64,000 nt of DNA from Sarcocystis neurona (lineage: Eukaryota; Apicomplexa; Conoidasida; Eucoccidiorida; Sarcocystidae). A program made the translations under genes and the position numbers. Positions 1 to 12,100 of the stretch are shown one piece after another (position 1 is the first letter of the stretch; each line of letters begins with the position of its first letter). The notes under the pieces were generated by a model. The model did not search any database, was not told where the DNA came from, and worked only from the letters and a program-made list of their open reading frames with translations. The stretch is taken from contig KL647293.1 in the NCBI GenBank assembly GCA_000727475.1, positions 1,810,588 to 1,874,587 of the forward strand. Reading direction: 5' to 3'.

Positions 1-1408
1 GGTAGAAAACGCTTTTGGTAGCGGATATCTGTGATTACACCAACGCTTGTACGTTGCTGGTATAATACACGGACATGCGTCGCGCCAAGTGCGTTCAATT
101 TTTTTTTGTGCCATGGATAGACTGTGCAACGAAATCTGCGTTGCACAAGAATGAAATCGTCACAGCGCCTTCATCTTTCCCTTCGCGCTGCGTAAGAGTT
201 ACCTTGGTGTTGCCGCAGGAAAATACGGTTTAGCGGAAGCGTGTAAGTGTGTATATTCATCCCTCGTTAGGACTACACAAAAGAGAGTGTATACAGTATG
301 AAAAATAGTTGTGGAGAAAAATGGTGTGAACAGAGACCCCTTTTCTCGTACGCGTTTCACTGCGTGGCGTCACTTCTGCATCTCATCCGTACATCCCGGG
401 CGTGTTGTTGGAGACTTTGCCTATTTGCCCACTCATTAGTAATAAGGGAGACGCAGTTGTGCTGAAGGGCGTTGGTGAGGTGTGTTTACAATGTTTACGC
501 TTTTGCAGGCGGCGAGCCGTTCGCGATGCTCAACGTCACAGTGACTCCCACCAGGAGGAAACTCACTGATGAAGATTTGTGCGGCTTCTTTAGGTTTTGC
601 CACGGAAAGATTGTTTCCAAAGTGAAGCTTCTTGCTCACTTCCATAGAGAGTAGGCACTTGTTCTGAAAGCTGTAGCCTCTGAAGAGATGTGCGTTACCG
701 GCCGCCAGCTGTTCGGAGTAAAATCACATGTGGTTATCGGCAGCCGTGGCACTGGCATAACACTACGTCGCCTACAAGCTTGCAGAGGGCCAACGATGGA
801 AGGAAATCCATAAAAAACGTCGACCAGCTTTAAAGGACAAAGTCGCACACCTACCAGTGAAGTCGTGGTCGTGCTTTAACGTGTGTGCCATTTAGTTCTA
901 CCTAGGTGTCCAAAAATTTGGCATCTTTGTGCTGATGAGAGAGGTATGGTGGAACGGCTCCACCGTCTGTTTTCTCTGTATCGTTGAGAGGTGTACAGGC
1001 AAACTGGCCTCCCACTCCTCGCCATCCCACGTACACATATGCGTAGCGTTTTAGCAGCGATCTTCGGTGTCAGAAACCAAGAAAATCTGTACAGTTTTTT
1101 TCGAAATGTGTACACGCAGTTGTGCCAGGTTACAGGCGTACACTGTATACTTCAGAAGAAAAGTATACGCTTGACTATACGTGTAACAATTTGCCGTGCA
1201 TAGGGTGTATAATTACGTGAGGACCGAGAATACCTGCCCGGTTCATATCGAGATCATCCCCTCGGCCTCAACACGAGGTAGCCAATGAATGAGGACAGTT
1301 AGAGTTAATGGACATTCACTAAGTGCAGGTTGCTGCCTGCAGGAGCAGGGCCTCACGAGTAAAGGACTCTTCTCCGATATGCGTGCTCCCTTGGTGGTGA
1401 TATTGTTA
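1..1408. other. No convincing gene; weak exon candidate only
   Basis: I see no reading frame here that I would call a gene. One short stretch, starting at an ATG at 525 on the plus strand, reads MLNVTVTPTRRKLTDEDLC and stays open for about 40 codons. It could be a first exon, but no clear donor follows it. The rest has frequent stops in all frames and looks like intergenic or intronic DNA. Confidence 0.3.
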
Positions 1409-1409
1409 G

Positions 1410-1605
1410 GAACAGACACTTGCGGAAAAGCGACTTGGAGAAAAAGTTCAAGGAACACATGGCATACGAGCGGCGACCGCAGGATAAACAGAAGGTCGGC
1501 TCCCCACGTTTCGTTCTTCGAATGTTACCACTCGACCTCTATCCGTCGTCTGTCTTCTTTTCTTCATGTTACTCACTTTACACATTGCGGCAATAGTCGA
1601 TACTT
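1410..1605 (+). CDS. Possible internal exon, unidentified
   Basis: After a candidate acceptor (tgatattgttag, AG at about 1409) one plus frame runs open for about 60 codons and is rich in charged residues: SDLEKKFKEHMAYERRPQDK and on. That bias is what one expects of coding DNA, and the other frames are less biased. I could not join it to a convincing neighbouring exon. The basic stretch faintly recalls mitochondrial bS21-type ribosomal proteins, but this is too weak to use as a name. Confidence 0.22.
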
Positions 1606-2206
1606 TCAAGGAACGCGACACAATTATTCCAAGAATTGGTGGAGACAGCATTCGCACTTAGCTAGAACCATATTCTACAGCCAGCATTACTCGTCTCCTT
1701 GCTTGAGTGTCCGTCAGCAATTGAGTGACGGACCCGGCACGCACTTTCCGGTTACTCGTGCCACTATCCAGTTTGTTTACTACGTGTTCGCTTTCTCGTC
1801 TCACCCTGCTGCTCGAGGTCTTCCAGATTCAGTGCAATCCAGGGTCTTTTTCCACTATGTTCGCATACGTAATTAGCTACGTATTGCATATCCGCGTCCT
1901 AAGACTTGCTCTTGAGCGAGCTTACTTGCTATCTCATTACCACGGATTTGTCTGGCTCTGCTCTGGAAACGAACTTTTGTACCAGTAGTTTCTCTCCTCC
2001 AATCAGCACCCTCCGACCGTCGAACATCTGGCAGCATCCTGTCATCGATGCCGCCGTTCACCCTTTTTCCTGAGCTCTTTGATGCAGCAGGATCGTTTTC
2101 GTGTCTGGCATGCAGCATTTTTGCTGCCGCTTCTCTACAATATTCCACCCTGCTGAATTGTTGGCATTTTGATATGGACGCTTTTGGTTCAATGTTTTGT
2201 TTTCAG

Positions 2207-3799
2207 CGATGGTACGTTTCGTGCAGAGCAGCGGAAGCTCTCAATTTAAAAGAAGAGTTGGATGCTGTTCTCGAGGCTACACGCGACGAGGAAGCCCTGC
2301 GAGAAGCTGCGCAGTCGCCTTCTCAAGATTTCTTGGTGGAGTCAGCTGCAGACGTCGCCACGGCGGCAGTCCAACAGTCACATTTGCAGCCCTCTAGCAG
2401 GGAAACACATCAAGCTAAAGGCAACAGTGATGGTAGCCCTCGTGAGGCTCTTGACGAAAGTCATTCCCGTGCCGGCGGAGGCAGCATCGAGCGACTCCAG
2501 ACTAACGAAGTAGCTACAGAGTCTGTCTCTGAATTAGAATTTGGAAACAAAGAAGCATGTTGTTCACCCACATTGCTGACCTCTAGCCCTACGAAAAACA
2601 GCAACTCTGTTTCAGCGCCTTCCACGACCGACCAAGAAGGTGTGCATGGGGAAGGGCTTGCGCGTCCTTGCAGAGCTCCTGGGAGGAGGAAAAGCTCTAA
2701 TTCCGTCACTTACAGTGCTCTAGCGACTGGCAGCGCGACACCGGATACCAGCACTTCCTTACCTGCGAGCAGCACTTCCATTACAAACAGCTCACTATCT
2801 GCAGGCAGCGCATCAAGTATAAAGAACAGTGCAGGGACACCACCACCTGTGACCACTCCCATAGCACAAAATGCAAAAGAAAAAAAAATTTTTTATCCGT
2901 TCATAGGGGTAGACGCTTTGACATTTGAGGAAACAGATGAGCTGAAGGAACAAAGAACTGCACAGGATGTCGGTTACAGTCCTCCTCGTGAAGAGGACAA
3001 AATCGATTTGATGGACACTGTGGATCCATTCGCATCCGCAGCTGCCACAGCTGCTCATGCTGCTTTGTCTGCCCAAGCGGCGGCAGCCGCCGCGTACGAA
3101 CAGCGACCTGCTGAGTTTGCTTCTGCCACATGCGTGGCTTTGGCGGCTCTGACGGCGGCAAAACTGGCAAAAGAAGTAGCTCTGCAAATGAGTGGAAGCT
3201 TTCAGAGTTCAAGAAAGTGCGAGGTTGTTGTTCCGTCAGTGGACTTTCTTCCCTCCTCAGTTTGCAGCGGCGGTGCTGCTCCGAAGTCGCCAAGTGCACA
3301 AGGTAGCGGTTTCCTGTTGCAAAGCGTCAGGCTAGATGGAAGTGTGTTGTCGCCGAAAGTTCAGGAATCTAGTTATGATGCCGTGGGTACGTCAATGAGT
3401 GCGACTTTCGGACGGATGGCGTCTGAGGCACACGACCAGGTGGCTATAGCCACGCCCATTAAAACCTCGCCAGCCAAAGGCGTGATCCCATGTTCCCAGC
3501 AGTACTCTCCAACGAATGAAAATGCGAATGACAGCGTGATGGATGCCAATGATGCGGGAAGCAACTCAGGAAATGTACGAAAAAGACGCAGAAGCGACGG
3601 CAGCTTGCGAAGCTGTTGTGGATCCGCTGACGGTTCCGTTGTCACCACTAAGAGAGCGAAACGACCGTCCTGCCCAAGTGGTACTCCGGCCGCTTTTGCG
3701 GGCTCTCAGTTAAAAAACGCGCTCATCACAAAGTTCTTCAGGGTTGTTCCTCAAGCGCCGAAACGAATGTCGGACGATGCAAGTGACGAAACCTCTTGA
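2207..3799 (+). CDS. Low-complexity protein with C-terminal PIP-like motif
   Basis: A long plus-strand frame of about 530 codons ends at a stop at 3797-3799. The frame is open from 2048, but a good acceptor (tttgttttcag, AG at 2205-2206) makes 2207 the likely exon start, so any upstream exon is missing from this model. The protein is rich in Ser, Ala and Thr with little fold-like sequence. A short more conserved-looking island reads KKIFYPFIGVDALTFEETDE (about 2881-2940), followed by an Ala-rich stretch. Near the C-terminus a basic patch (KRRRSDG) and the segment NALITKFFRV resemble a PCNA-interacting peptide (x-x-x-I-x-x-F-F) with Asn in place of the usual Gln. That would suit a nuclear replication or repair factor, but this is inference. 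No family was recognised. Confidence 0.6.
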   Translation, partial: RWYVSCRAAEALNLKEELDAVLEATRDEEALREAAQSPSQDFLVESAADVATAAVQQSHLQPSSRETHQAKGNSDGSPREALDESHSRAGGGSIERLQTNEVATESVSELEFGNKEACCSPTLLTSSPTKNSNSVSAPSTTDQEGVHGEGLARPCRAPGRRKSSNSVTYSALATGSATPDTSTSLPASSTSITNSSLSAGSASSIKNSAGTPPPVTTPIAQNAKEKKIFYPFIGVDALTFEETDELKEQRTAQDVGYSPPREEDKIDLMDTVDPFASAAATAAHAALSAQAAAAAAYEQRPAEFASATCVALAALTAAKLAKEVALQMSGSFQSSRKCEVVVPSVDFLPSSVCSGGAAPKSPSAQGSGFLLQSVRLDGSVLSPKVQESSYDAVGTSMSATFGRMASEAHDQVAIATPIKTSPAKGVIPCSQQYSPTNENANDSVMDANDAGSNSGNVRKRRRSDGSLRSCCGSADGSVVTTKRAKRPSCPSGTPAAFAGSQLKNALITKFFRVVPQAPKRMSDDASDETS

Positions 3800-6301
3800 C
3801 TCAGCGTGCTTGAAAATGCGAAGGTCCGCATCAGCGCCTCCGGGAATTTCTGTGTGTTAATATGTAAAACGCTTTTACAAGATTGTGTTCAAGGCAGATT
3901 ACTTTTGGTGTGGCTCGATGCATACATCTCCAAAATTCGTGACGGAAGAATAGGCGATGATGGTGACATGAAGTTTGCATACTTGTGATGGTTCACGCTG
4001 GGAAGAGGAGGAGCAACACGTGTTACAAACAATGCGCCTGTGTAAAAGTAGTCGTAGATGTCATGCGCTTCATTCGGATCGCAGTATATTGGGGCCTTTA
4101 CGTAAAGAGATGCTTGCACAGGGAGCCGTTGAGGTGTCACGCAGCTTTTCTGCTCCATGAGAAACAGGATGTCTACAAAAAAGAGCACTCAATGCACATT
4201 TATTCATGGCTGCTGTACGTCAGCTTCCCCAGCTCGTCGAAATAACGTTTCTTTGTCGGAATGCTCTTTTTCCGGAATGAAACACTACACCGGAGGAGTG
4301 CGCTGAAAACGTTTTTCCACGACAGCGTTTTCGGCATTTGTTTGAGCTCCGTCGGGGTCGGTAACTAACTTTGTGAGCGTGCCTCGGTAGGTAGGCAGAG
4401 AGGAGCATTCACTGGACTTACTGAGCATGACGTAGCTGTTGTTTCACGAGGAAGAAGGCAGCTGAACTCTCGCATGAAGTAGTATATCGTCTGCTTGGCT
4501 GTCTGCTTGTCTTCGTTCCAACCGGATCCTTGCTGGTGGAACGCGTGACATATAGAGAATTACGCCCCCACGTAGCTGTCAATCCAGGATTACCTTCGTT
4601 GATCGTGCGGTATCTTGAAATACGTGTCGCTTCGCGAGAGCGTCTAGTGGAAACGCCTTCTTTCTGAGGGGGTCCTAACGTCTGCTCTCATATTTTGGTG
4701 TGTTACCATACACAGCATACATACGCTTCTTCTAATTGCCTCGTTTGTGGTTTCGTCTGCTGACCCAGCAGCCGTCTTATGCGCGTGCTCGGCAAATTCA
4801 GAGGAAGCCACTCCGACATTTTGCGTCGATGCTAAATAAACCCACATGCGTCTGCACAGGCTGTGAAGCGATGGCATACCCCTCGCCAAAGTGGACACGT
4901 TGGAAGGTGAAGCCTACAGGGTCTGGTGTGCATGAATTCAACTCTACCCACGATACCCACATGCAACGCTGTACCTTTCAACTGTAACCATAGTTGCTCG
5001 ACTTCGTGCATTAAACGTCAAATGCCGCCTGTAGCTGATATGCGCGGATTCTTCCTTTCGATTGAGATGCGAAGCCTTCACCTTCGCGTTTGGTGCCCCA
5101 GGCTTGTTTTGCATTTGGGGATCGTAGGGGCCATGCGGACCTTCTCCAGTATGCAGTGTTTTGAGAGACTGAATACGTCGTCTGCTCGATGAATAACGGC
5201 TACACGTGTGGGATTTAGAACATGTATCTATTGCTATCAAGCCAAGTCTTCACGATACTCATATCGACTCACGTATTTTTCCTTCCGCAAGCGGCAGCGA
5301 AGCCGGCTACTGGAAGTACCATAGGTTCTAAATCGGAAGCATTATTAGCACTTGAGCACACATCTCACAGCCAATGCCGTCTCGGGCTACGAGCATATCG
5401 TCAAAATCTTCGTTGGATTATGCCACCGTACATATGAAGATGTTCGGTGTATCTTATATTCGGTTCTTCAGTGAATGGTGTGTCAACCAGCAGCCACTGC
5501 ACTGTGCCGCAGATTGCTTGTTGTCGAATAGTCAGCGTAGCTCTGCGAGGTTTTGTGAGGGCGCAGTGGCTTAGAGCACGTCGAATTCGCGCTTTTCCCT
5601 CATTCATACTGAAGACTGTCGACAGATCTGTACAGTTTACAGCCACACGTTACGCATGCATAGGCTCGCGGAAAAATTCGGTTCCGCGTGTAGAATTTTG
5701 AAGCGTTGGAGTAATGAAGTCCAAAGTCCCCCGACTCGTTGTTATCGATACCGGACCCACACCGGATGACCCGCAGCATACACTACCTTGTGGAATATGG
5801 ACACTTTACAGTGCGTTACCGGTAATCAAGTCATCATAGATGTTCATGACTGCACGGCGGAGGAAATATTTTTCGAAAAAGCGTCTTTAAAATGGGTTAT
5901 TACGTCCCGGCAGCAGGAGCAGAAACAAAACTCCAAAGTGTCCACGTCTACGAAACAGTGCAAAGCATAACATACGACCGGCACAGGAGCAGTCCGTGTC
6001 TGGTTCAGTCAGAGCTTTTCAAGGTCCAAAGCATCTTTAGCAGAATATTCAAGTCGCCGAGTTGAGCCCTGGTGGTGGCACACACTACGGCGCTGTGAAA
6101 ATCCAGTAAGTGAAAATGAATGCAAAGGAGTGTTGTAGAACAAGAAAAGGCGCGCAGAGAGCAGGATGCTGTTGGCAACCATCGGAGGAACGTCGGCTTT
6201 TTTTTCTGGCACCCCAGTTCCGGCATTGAGAGAAAGATAGCGAATCTAGTTCACGACGGGCGAAACGGCCGTACGACTCACTGTAACCACTGTGACACCA
6301 T
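3800..6301. other. Intergenic; no supported gene
   Basis: About 2.5 kb with only short open frames (up to about 100 codons) on both strands. Their composition looks random and none has a matching splice pattern. It probably holds the 3' ends of the two flanking genes, which converge here. Confidence 0.5.
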
Positions 6302-9181
6302 TCACGGCTTCAATCCCAGTACAGCCTCCATCGGGCGCCCCACAAGCATAAGAGTGCCAGTGCAAGGTTCCGTTCCGTAAGATTTCATGGCTAAAAGTTC
6401 CGGTCTCGACAGCTGTTTCATTACAGCACCGCTGCGCCCACGGCGAGTTCTTGATGTCGGGACAAGACTTTCTGTAGCAACGCCGTAGCCTCTCCTCCGT
6501 AGTATGGGCGAAGCCACCTGAGGCGTCTGCTGAAAGGTTTCCTCCCTTAAAGGTTGTGCAGCTTGAGACCAGGCCGCAGTGCAGTCCGCGTCCAGTGACC
6601 ACGGCCGGTGTGATGCACGTTGTTTGGACTGTATGACGTATCGCGGGTAAGTACGGTACCGAGCGGCAGGTGCTTGCCTTACGTGTTGCCTCCTGTAACA
6701 CTGAGGAGTGTCTGCTGTGGCAGTTGCTGCAGCCAATCCTGTTAATAACGCAGCAACTCCTGCAACGGCTAAGCCGGCGATGGCTGGAGAACTGCTGGCC
6801 AAGAGCGTGCCAGCAGCTGTTGCCGCAGCGGCTGTTACGCCAGCTGACGCTACTCGTTCCAACACAACTCGATTCCGAATTTGCTCTCGTGCCCGCCCGT
6901 CAGCACCTACTGTGGCACTTGCTTGTGCTCTGTGGACCGTACGCTTAAACACCGGACGCAGGACGCCGCAGTTTCGTCGGACATCCTTCGTCTTTGCAGG
7001 TGAATATTTTCTTTGAAAATAACCGCGGGAGACGTTGTGTGAAGTCCCGTCCGTATCTGAAGAGTCACGCCTTTTGGACAGGAAGGCAGATTGATCGATT
7101 TTTGATGTTATACTTTGACCGGCAGCGTCCGCGGTGGGCATCCTCAGGTGCCCTATCTCCAGCGTTTTCGCCGGGAGTGGTCGAGAACTGGTCACCTCAC
7201 TGGTGTGATGCAGCCCGAGCGGCGCACGAGCTGTAAAAATACCAGGTCCGCGTGAATGGGTAGGATTCACGGAAGACGGGTGCGGTAGAGGGATGGTATC
7301 TTCTGCTGCAAGAAGGCCAGATTTGTCACTTGCCGTATGCGTTTGCACCTTATATGTTGACCTGTCAACCACGGGGCATGGCAGGTTCGGAAAAACCTGC
7401 TGGGTTGACGGTTGGAAGCTCGGTGCTTGGTAGTTGCTTGATGGGAGACACTGCAGAAGTGAACCCTCGACATGTTCAGCTTGACGGCTGTCAAGCAGAT
7501 GATGCCTGCTTGGCAAAGAAAATGTTCGTTGGCCTGCCTGTCCCAAACTCTTACTGAATGCTTTTTGGGGCGGCGGCGGTGTTTGTAGGGTCCGTTCTAC
7601 AGCAGAGCGCGAAGTGCGCCGGGTTGTCTGTGAGCTTGCAGATGCGAACACTGGGACAGGTATGTGGCGGGAGTACAGCAGTGGGTCCCGCAGAGGGGCG
7701 TGGATCCCCGAAAACTGGTACGATCTACCTGTGTTATTCGCTGGGCACAACAGAGTGCGCGGTGCAAGCTCGTTAGCTTGACATTGTTCTGCGTGTGTGC
7801 GCAAGCGTGTTTCTTTAACACCCATGTTTTTGCCGATTAGTGTCTGTTTTCTTCGTGAGGAACTATTGTCGAGACCTAAGTTCGAGGACGTACTCGTTTC
7901 ACTTTTCCTGGTCTCCGGTGTGCAAGGACAAGCCGTTGAAGAGGTCGACTCCCTGCTATCCACTCCATCAATTTTCTCAGATTGAGAAGAACTGCTTTTC
8001 TTTACTTCTGTTTCCACATTGCTGTCAGGTAGCACCTGAGTCGCATACGTACAGGGGTCCAACGAATCCGCGTAGGCCTGCCATGCATGTTGAGACATCG
8101 GAGTCCCGCGTATTTGCACCTGTCTCTGGCCTTCTCCTTCGCAGGATCCAAACGCCGAATCGGTTGCGCGTTCTTGCTGCTGTAGCGGAGCTCGCGATTC
8201 AAAGAAAGGGACGCTTGGGGAGCACACGTCGCCTTGGACTTGGGTACGAGATGCACTGAAGACTTTATAATTTACGTAGTTCTCCCTTTCCGCGGTGTGC
8301 CCGGAGCTTATATGTTTCAACTCACGTTTGTCTTCTGACCCGTAGTTTCCAGGGTTGAGCGGTAAATCAGCAAGTGATCCCCGCATCACTTGCGTCACAT
8401 TGGTCTGCGAACCGGCATCGCAAGAGGTAAGTCTAGCGTTGTTTCGTGCTCTGACGGTTACAACCCGACTGGGCTCAAGCCCGGTGGGAACTAGTTTGTG
8501 AGAAAGAGCGTAGGAATGCTCGGCTGAATCCTGCTCTATCTTCGACAACGACGATCCTGCGGCACACACTGGTTTCGCACCAGTTGTTAAAAAATATCTC
8601 TCTTGTGTACCATGTGAGATAGTCTTGATTGGCAACTGAGGGACGTCTCCGCCAGTATTACGCACATTAGTGTACTCGCCCGGCTGAGAAGTGTGAATTC
8701 CTCGAGATTCTTTTGCGATATCCTGAGTGGGATGATCCTGTGGTTGCGTTGTGGCACGAGCCGGTGGAGACGAGGGAAGATTTTCTAGAACATTCGAGCT
8801 CCGCTGCGTTGCAGGAGTATTTGCGTGAACACCTGCTTTACAGTGGCCTCCTCCTGAAGTCTTATGAGACCAGAACGCCTTACTTGTGGCCTCCCACGGA
8901 GAGGCCGCATTATGAAACAAGCGCGGATCCCGTCGATCGCATGCATAAGTTGGTATACAGTACCCGTAGACACTCTGCGCCCGTAAGCTTGGTGGCGGAT
9001 TTACTGAATACAGGCATGTCGGTTTTGCCCCGTCGAGGCATAGCGACCGGTTAGAGAGGGAAGGAACCAGCGAGACGGTAGTGCTAGCTGCCGACGGCGA
9101 AGTGAACACGGGTAATCCTAACGAGGCACACTCCGTCGGAAAGAAGGTAGGATGGAGTTTCGTAGCTGATTGAAAAGCCAT
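6302..9181 (-). CDS. 959-residue hypothetical protein with C-terminal hydrophobic hairpin
   Basis: A single open frame of 959 codons on the minus strand, starting MAFQSATKLHPTFFP. This length without a stop is far beyond chance. The protein is hydrophilic and rich in Ser, Thr, Pro, Gln and Arg for about 750 residues, with no family I recognise. At about residues 780-823 an Ala/Gly/Leu-rich segment contains two hydrophobic runs (GVTAAAATAAGTLLA and IAGLAVAGVAALLTGLAAA) split by SSSP, which could form a membrane hairpin. A basic tail of about 136 residues with several Arg clusters follows. There is no N-terminal signal peptide. The ATG is the first in frame, but an upstream exon cannot be excluded. 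Coccidian genomes carry many such disordered, lineage-restricted proteins. Confidence 0.6.
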   Translation of the reverse strand: MAFQSATKLHPTFFPTECASLGLPVFTSPSAASTTVSLVPSLSNRSLCLDGAKPTCLYSVNPPPSLRAQSVYGYCIPTYACDRRDPRLFHNAASPWEATSKAFWSHKTSGGGHCKAGVHANTPATQRSSNVLENLPSSPPARATTQPQDHPTQDIAKESRGIHTSQPGEYTNVRNTGGDVPQLPIKTISHGTQERYFLTTGAKPVCAAGSSLSKIEQDSAEHSYALSHKLVPTGLEPSRVVTVRARNNARLTSCDAGSQTNVTQVMRGSLADLPLNPGNYGSEDKRELKHISSGHTAERENYVNYKVFSASRTQVQGDVCSPSVPFFESRAPLQQQERATDSAFGSCEGEGQRQVQIRGTPMSQHAWQAYADSLDPCTYATQVLPDSNVETEVKKSSSSQSEKIDGVDSRESTSSTACPCTPETRKSETSTSSNLGLDNSSSRRKQTLIGKNMGVKETRLRTHAEQCQANELAPRTLLCPANNTGRSYQFSGIHAPLRDPLLYSRHIPVPVFASASSQTTRRTSRSAVERTLQTPPPPQKAFSKSLGQAGQRTFSLPSRHHLLDSRQAEHVEGSLLQCLPSSNYQAPSFQPSTQQVFPNLPCPVVDRSTYKVQTHTASDKSGLLAAEDTIPLPHPSSVNPTHSRGPGIFTARAPLGLHHTSEVTSSRPLPAKTLEIGHLRMPTADAAGQSITSKIDQSAFLSKRRDSSDTDGTSHNVSRGYFQRKYSPAKTKDVRRNCGVLRPVFKRTVHRAQASATVGADGRAREQIRNRVVLERVASAGVTAAAATAAGTLLASSSPAIAGLAVAGVAALLTGLAAATATADTPQCYRRQHVRQAPAARYRTYPRYVIQSKQRASHRPWSLDADCTAAWSQAAQPLREETFQQTPQVASPILRRRGYGVATESLVPTSRTRRGRSGAVMKQLSRPELLAMKSYGTEPCTGTLMLVGRPMEAVLGLKP

Positions 9182-12100
9182 ACTGAAGCGGGGAAATTAA
9201 TGTCTAGGTGCAGACGTGGAAAAAGAAGCTTTCCCGCGCGACAGAGGTGCTGTGACAATTTCCTTTCTCGTTAGTGAGGAAGTGAAGGAGGTCTCAGGGT
9301 TGTATTCAGTAGAGCGTAGCTATGCAAACACATTCAGTCGCAGCGCAGAGAGGTCGGAGAAGTATCTCAGACGTGGATTTAGCTCTTCCTTCGTGAGAAA
9401 CTTGCAGTGTACAGTAGGGAAGTATTTCACAGAGCGCCAGCAGCGCGAAGGTGCACGACTGCGTCTGTTCAGATACTGTACTGTCTCAAACCACTGCACA
9501 ACGGATTACTGAAATCAACAGAGTTACCCCTACAGCTAGCAGAGCACTCAAAACTTCGGCTTATACAGGATAATGGAACGCCCAGTTTCTTCCTTTACTG
9601 GCGACAAGACGCTCGTGTGTCTGCTTGCGGCTGTCAGGGTACCGTCCAGAATATCAAGTCAGATGAGGTATTGACCGGAGAGAAAGGTAAACGGACCTGC
9701 AGGATACAGATACATGAGGTTGAAGAGCGCTGCTAACAATTAAGAGTGCGTCTGTGGGCTACAGGCAGTCTTTCTTTTGCAGCGTGATGGGTGACAAATG
9801 GAAACCGTAATCAGCGAGACTGCGGCTTTCAGTCTTGTACACCGGGCCTGATTTGTCACAGCAGTTTGCATTCCACGTCAATGAGATTACAACACCGATG
9901 TGGCCAACGTAGGCTGTCTGTCGTCAGAGAGGGCGTAGAGAATTCAAGAAGATGGGCGTGTGACGAAGATTTTCGAGTGCGTGGAAGAGAGATAGTAGCC
10001 GAATCAAAACAATTTGCATTCGACATCACTGAGATTATTCCAGTTGGGAGTGGACAGCGTAGGCTGTCGTCAGAGACAGCGTACAGAATTCAAGGAGAGG
10101 GACGTGTGACGAGGCTTTTCGAGTGAATGGAAGAGACGTATTAATCGGATACAAAGTGTAGCATTGTGGTCGACAACGCTACAATCACGTGATCATCAAC
10201 TCAGAAAACACCGGAGACAGGGCAGAGTTTCAGGGAAAATCAAACAAGAAAGCCGGTGACGCTGTCCTATAGTGGTCGAACCGTCCACCTAGGATGAGCA
10301 GTCAGTCAACCAATCAGTAAAACGGACGGAGACGGTGGAGAGAGAAGGAACTTTGTTCCTCCTCGTGTGCTACACGACTAATTATGCTGACGTGGGTCCA
10401 GTCCAGAAGCAGCGAAACGAGTGTCTTCTTGGTTTTATTTCCTTTTGCTCGTCGCGTGCGTATGAACACGGACTTGAAAATCTTCGCTGCGGTCTCAACG
10501 GCTCGAGTCGCAAAGCCAGAGGTAAAGCTTTGAAATTTACAGTTAATCTGTATGTTGAAGGCTTTTGCTAGATGGATCATTAGAGGGAGATGGTAGAATC
10601 GAAGATGTTAATATGTGCATGACCGATTAGCACTGTGCAGGACAGACAGGTAGTGGAGGTGGCCTCGGAGGTTGCAGCCGCCAGCTAGGCCGCCTGGCTG
10701 ATTCATTTGGTCCACGCTAGCTCAAGACACCGACCTGCCTGACAACTCAGTTTCCCTCCTGCAAAAGCGTCTTCTCTGGGACGTCCAGATCTAAAAAAGA
10801 TGCATGTGACAGCGCCAAACATACCGAAAAGAGCGCAGCGAGCACCGCGAGCTAGGACAAAAGCTAAAGTCTCATCTGTTTCGATGAGAACGCCAGCTCT
10901 CAGAAGTGGGCAGAGTCGTGTCGAAATTCTTGGTGACGTACTAGCTCTCGAGGTGACAAAGGAAATGCTTCAGGTTACCCGTGCATGATGACTGAATCGA
11001 ATTAATTTTTAAAGTGGTGAAATGCGAGGAGCATTAAGAGAGGTCTAGAAAAAAAGACATAGGTGGCAGTCTCGAGCGTGGAACGGAGACTGCTGAGTGG
11101 CGTCTTCTGCTTCACCCATCCTGCGATTGTGTAGAACTGGGCACCTTCGCGACACCGTTGGCGCGGTATTTCGCTGAGCCGGGTGCAGCACTGCAGCAGG
11201 CGCACAAAACTTTGACATTTGCTGGAGTACATTTCCGACATGTGGCAGGTGACCATGTCGATTCGCAAACCGAGACTCTTTGAAAACTCAAGGTAAGCTC
11301 TGTTTAATGCCAATCGCACGCACGCACAGTTGTTGTTCGTCCACTTCTCGTAAAGCGTGTGCACCGCAGTGAGCTGGTATGCTCACCGAGTTGTTACGCA
11401 GACAGTCCTTGTCTGTAGCTTGTAGGAGAACTATTTAGAACCAGACTTGGATGCGCAGAAAAAGGAAGTCAAGGTCATTGAATCAGGGTGCTTGGAATTG
11501 CTGAACAAATAGTCTTCACGAAGCCAAGCACCTGCTTTCAAAGGCCCTTGCTTTATCGGCCATGTCGTCCGTTTTGTGGTGGTGAGAAGAAACAGCACCT
11601 GTCTTCAGGCTGTGAGGCAGTCTCGAGGAACGCGACTCAGCGGTCGGCCACACGTAAGCGGCCTGGCGTCCCTCAGGGAAAGCACAATCGTCCAAAATTG
11701 ACTTCCACTAAGCTGTGGCATCCCACCTAGCAGCGCAGCGGGTGCTGAACGTGGTGCCTTGGTGAATTTAACAAGCCACTGAAGCGGTAGAAAGCGTTGC
11801 ATCCAACGTTGCAGAGAAGCAGATGATCAGGTGAACCGTTGGTGTGTACAACTGACGTCGGCAAGAAATTACGGCTGCGGCTGCGGTGGAGCTATGACGC
11901 GAACGCCTACTTCACCTCTGTTCAACAGCAGCTGCAGTATGTCACGCCACGAATACAGGTATCCGTCCACCACATTAACGCTTTGCGACGACGCCCAATT
12001 CTGAGTCCACGTGTGCGCATCCCGGCAAGCACACAACACAATAAAAAAAATCCGATAAGTCCCATTTGTACACAGGGAGGACTACTTGCTGCGGCATCTA

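Noticed and set aside
1289..1876. 195-codon plus ORF
   Set aside because: Its residue mix is random and an internal stretch reads better in another frame (1410-1605).
11002..11364. 120-codon minus ORF
   Set aside because: It begins at GTG, has no recognisable motif and no exon partner.
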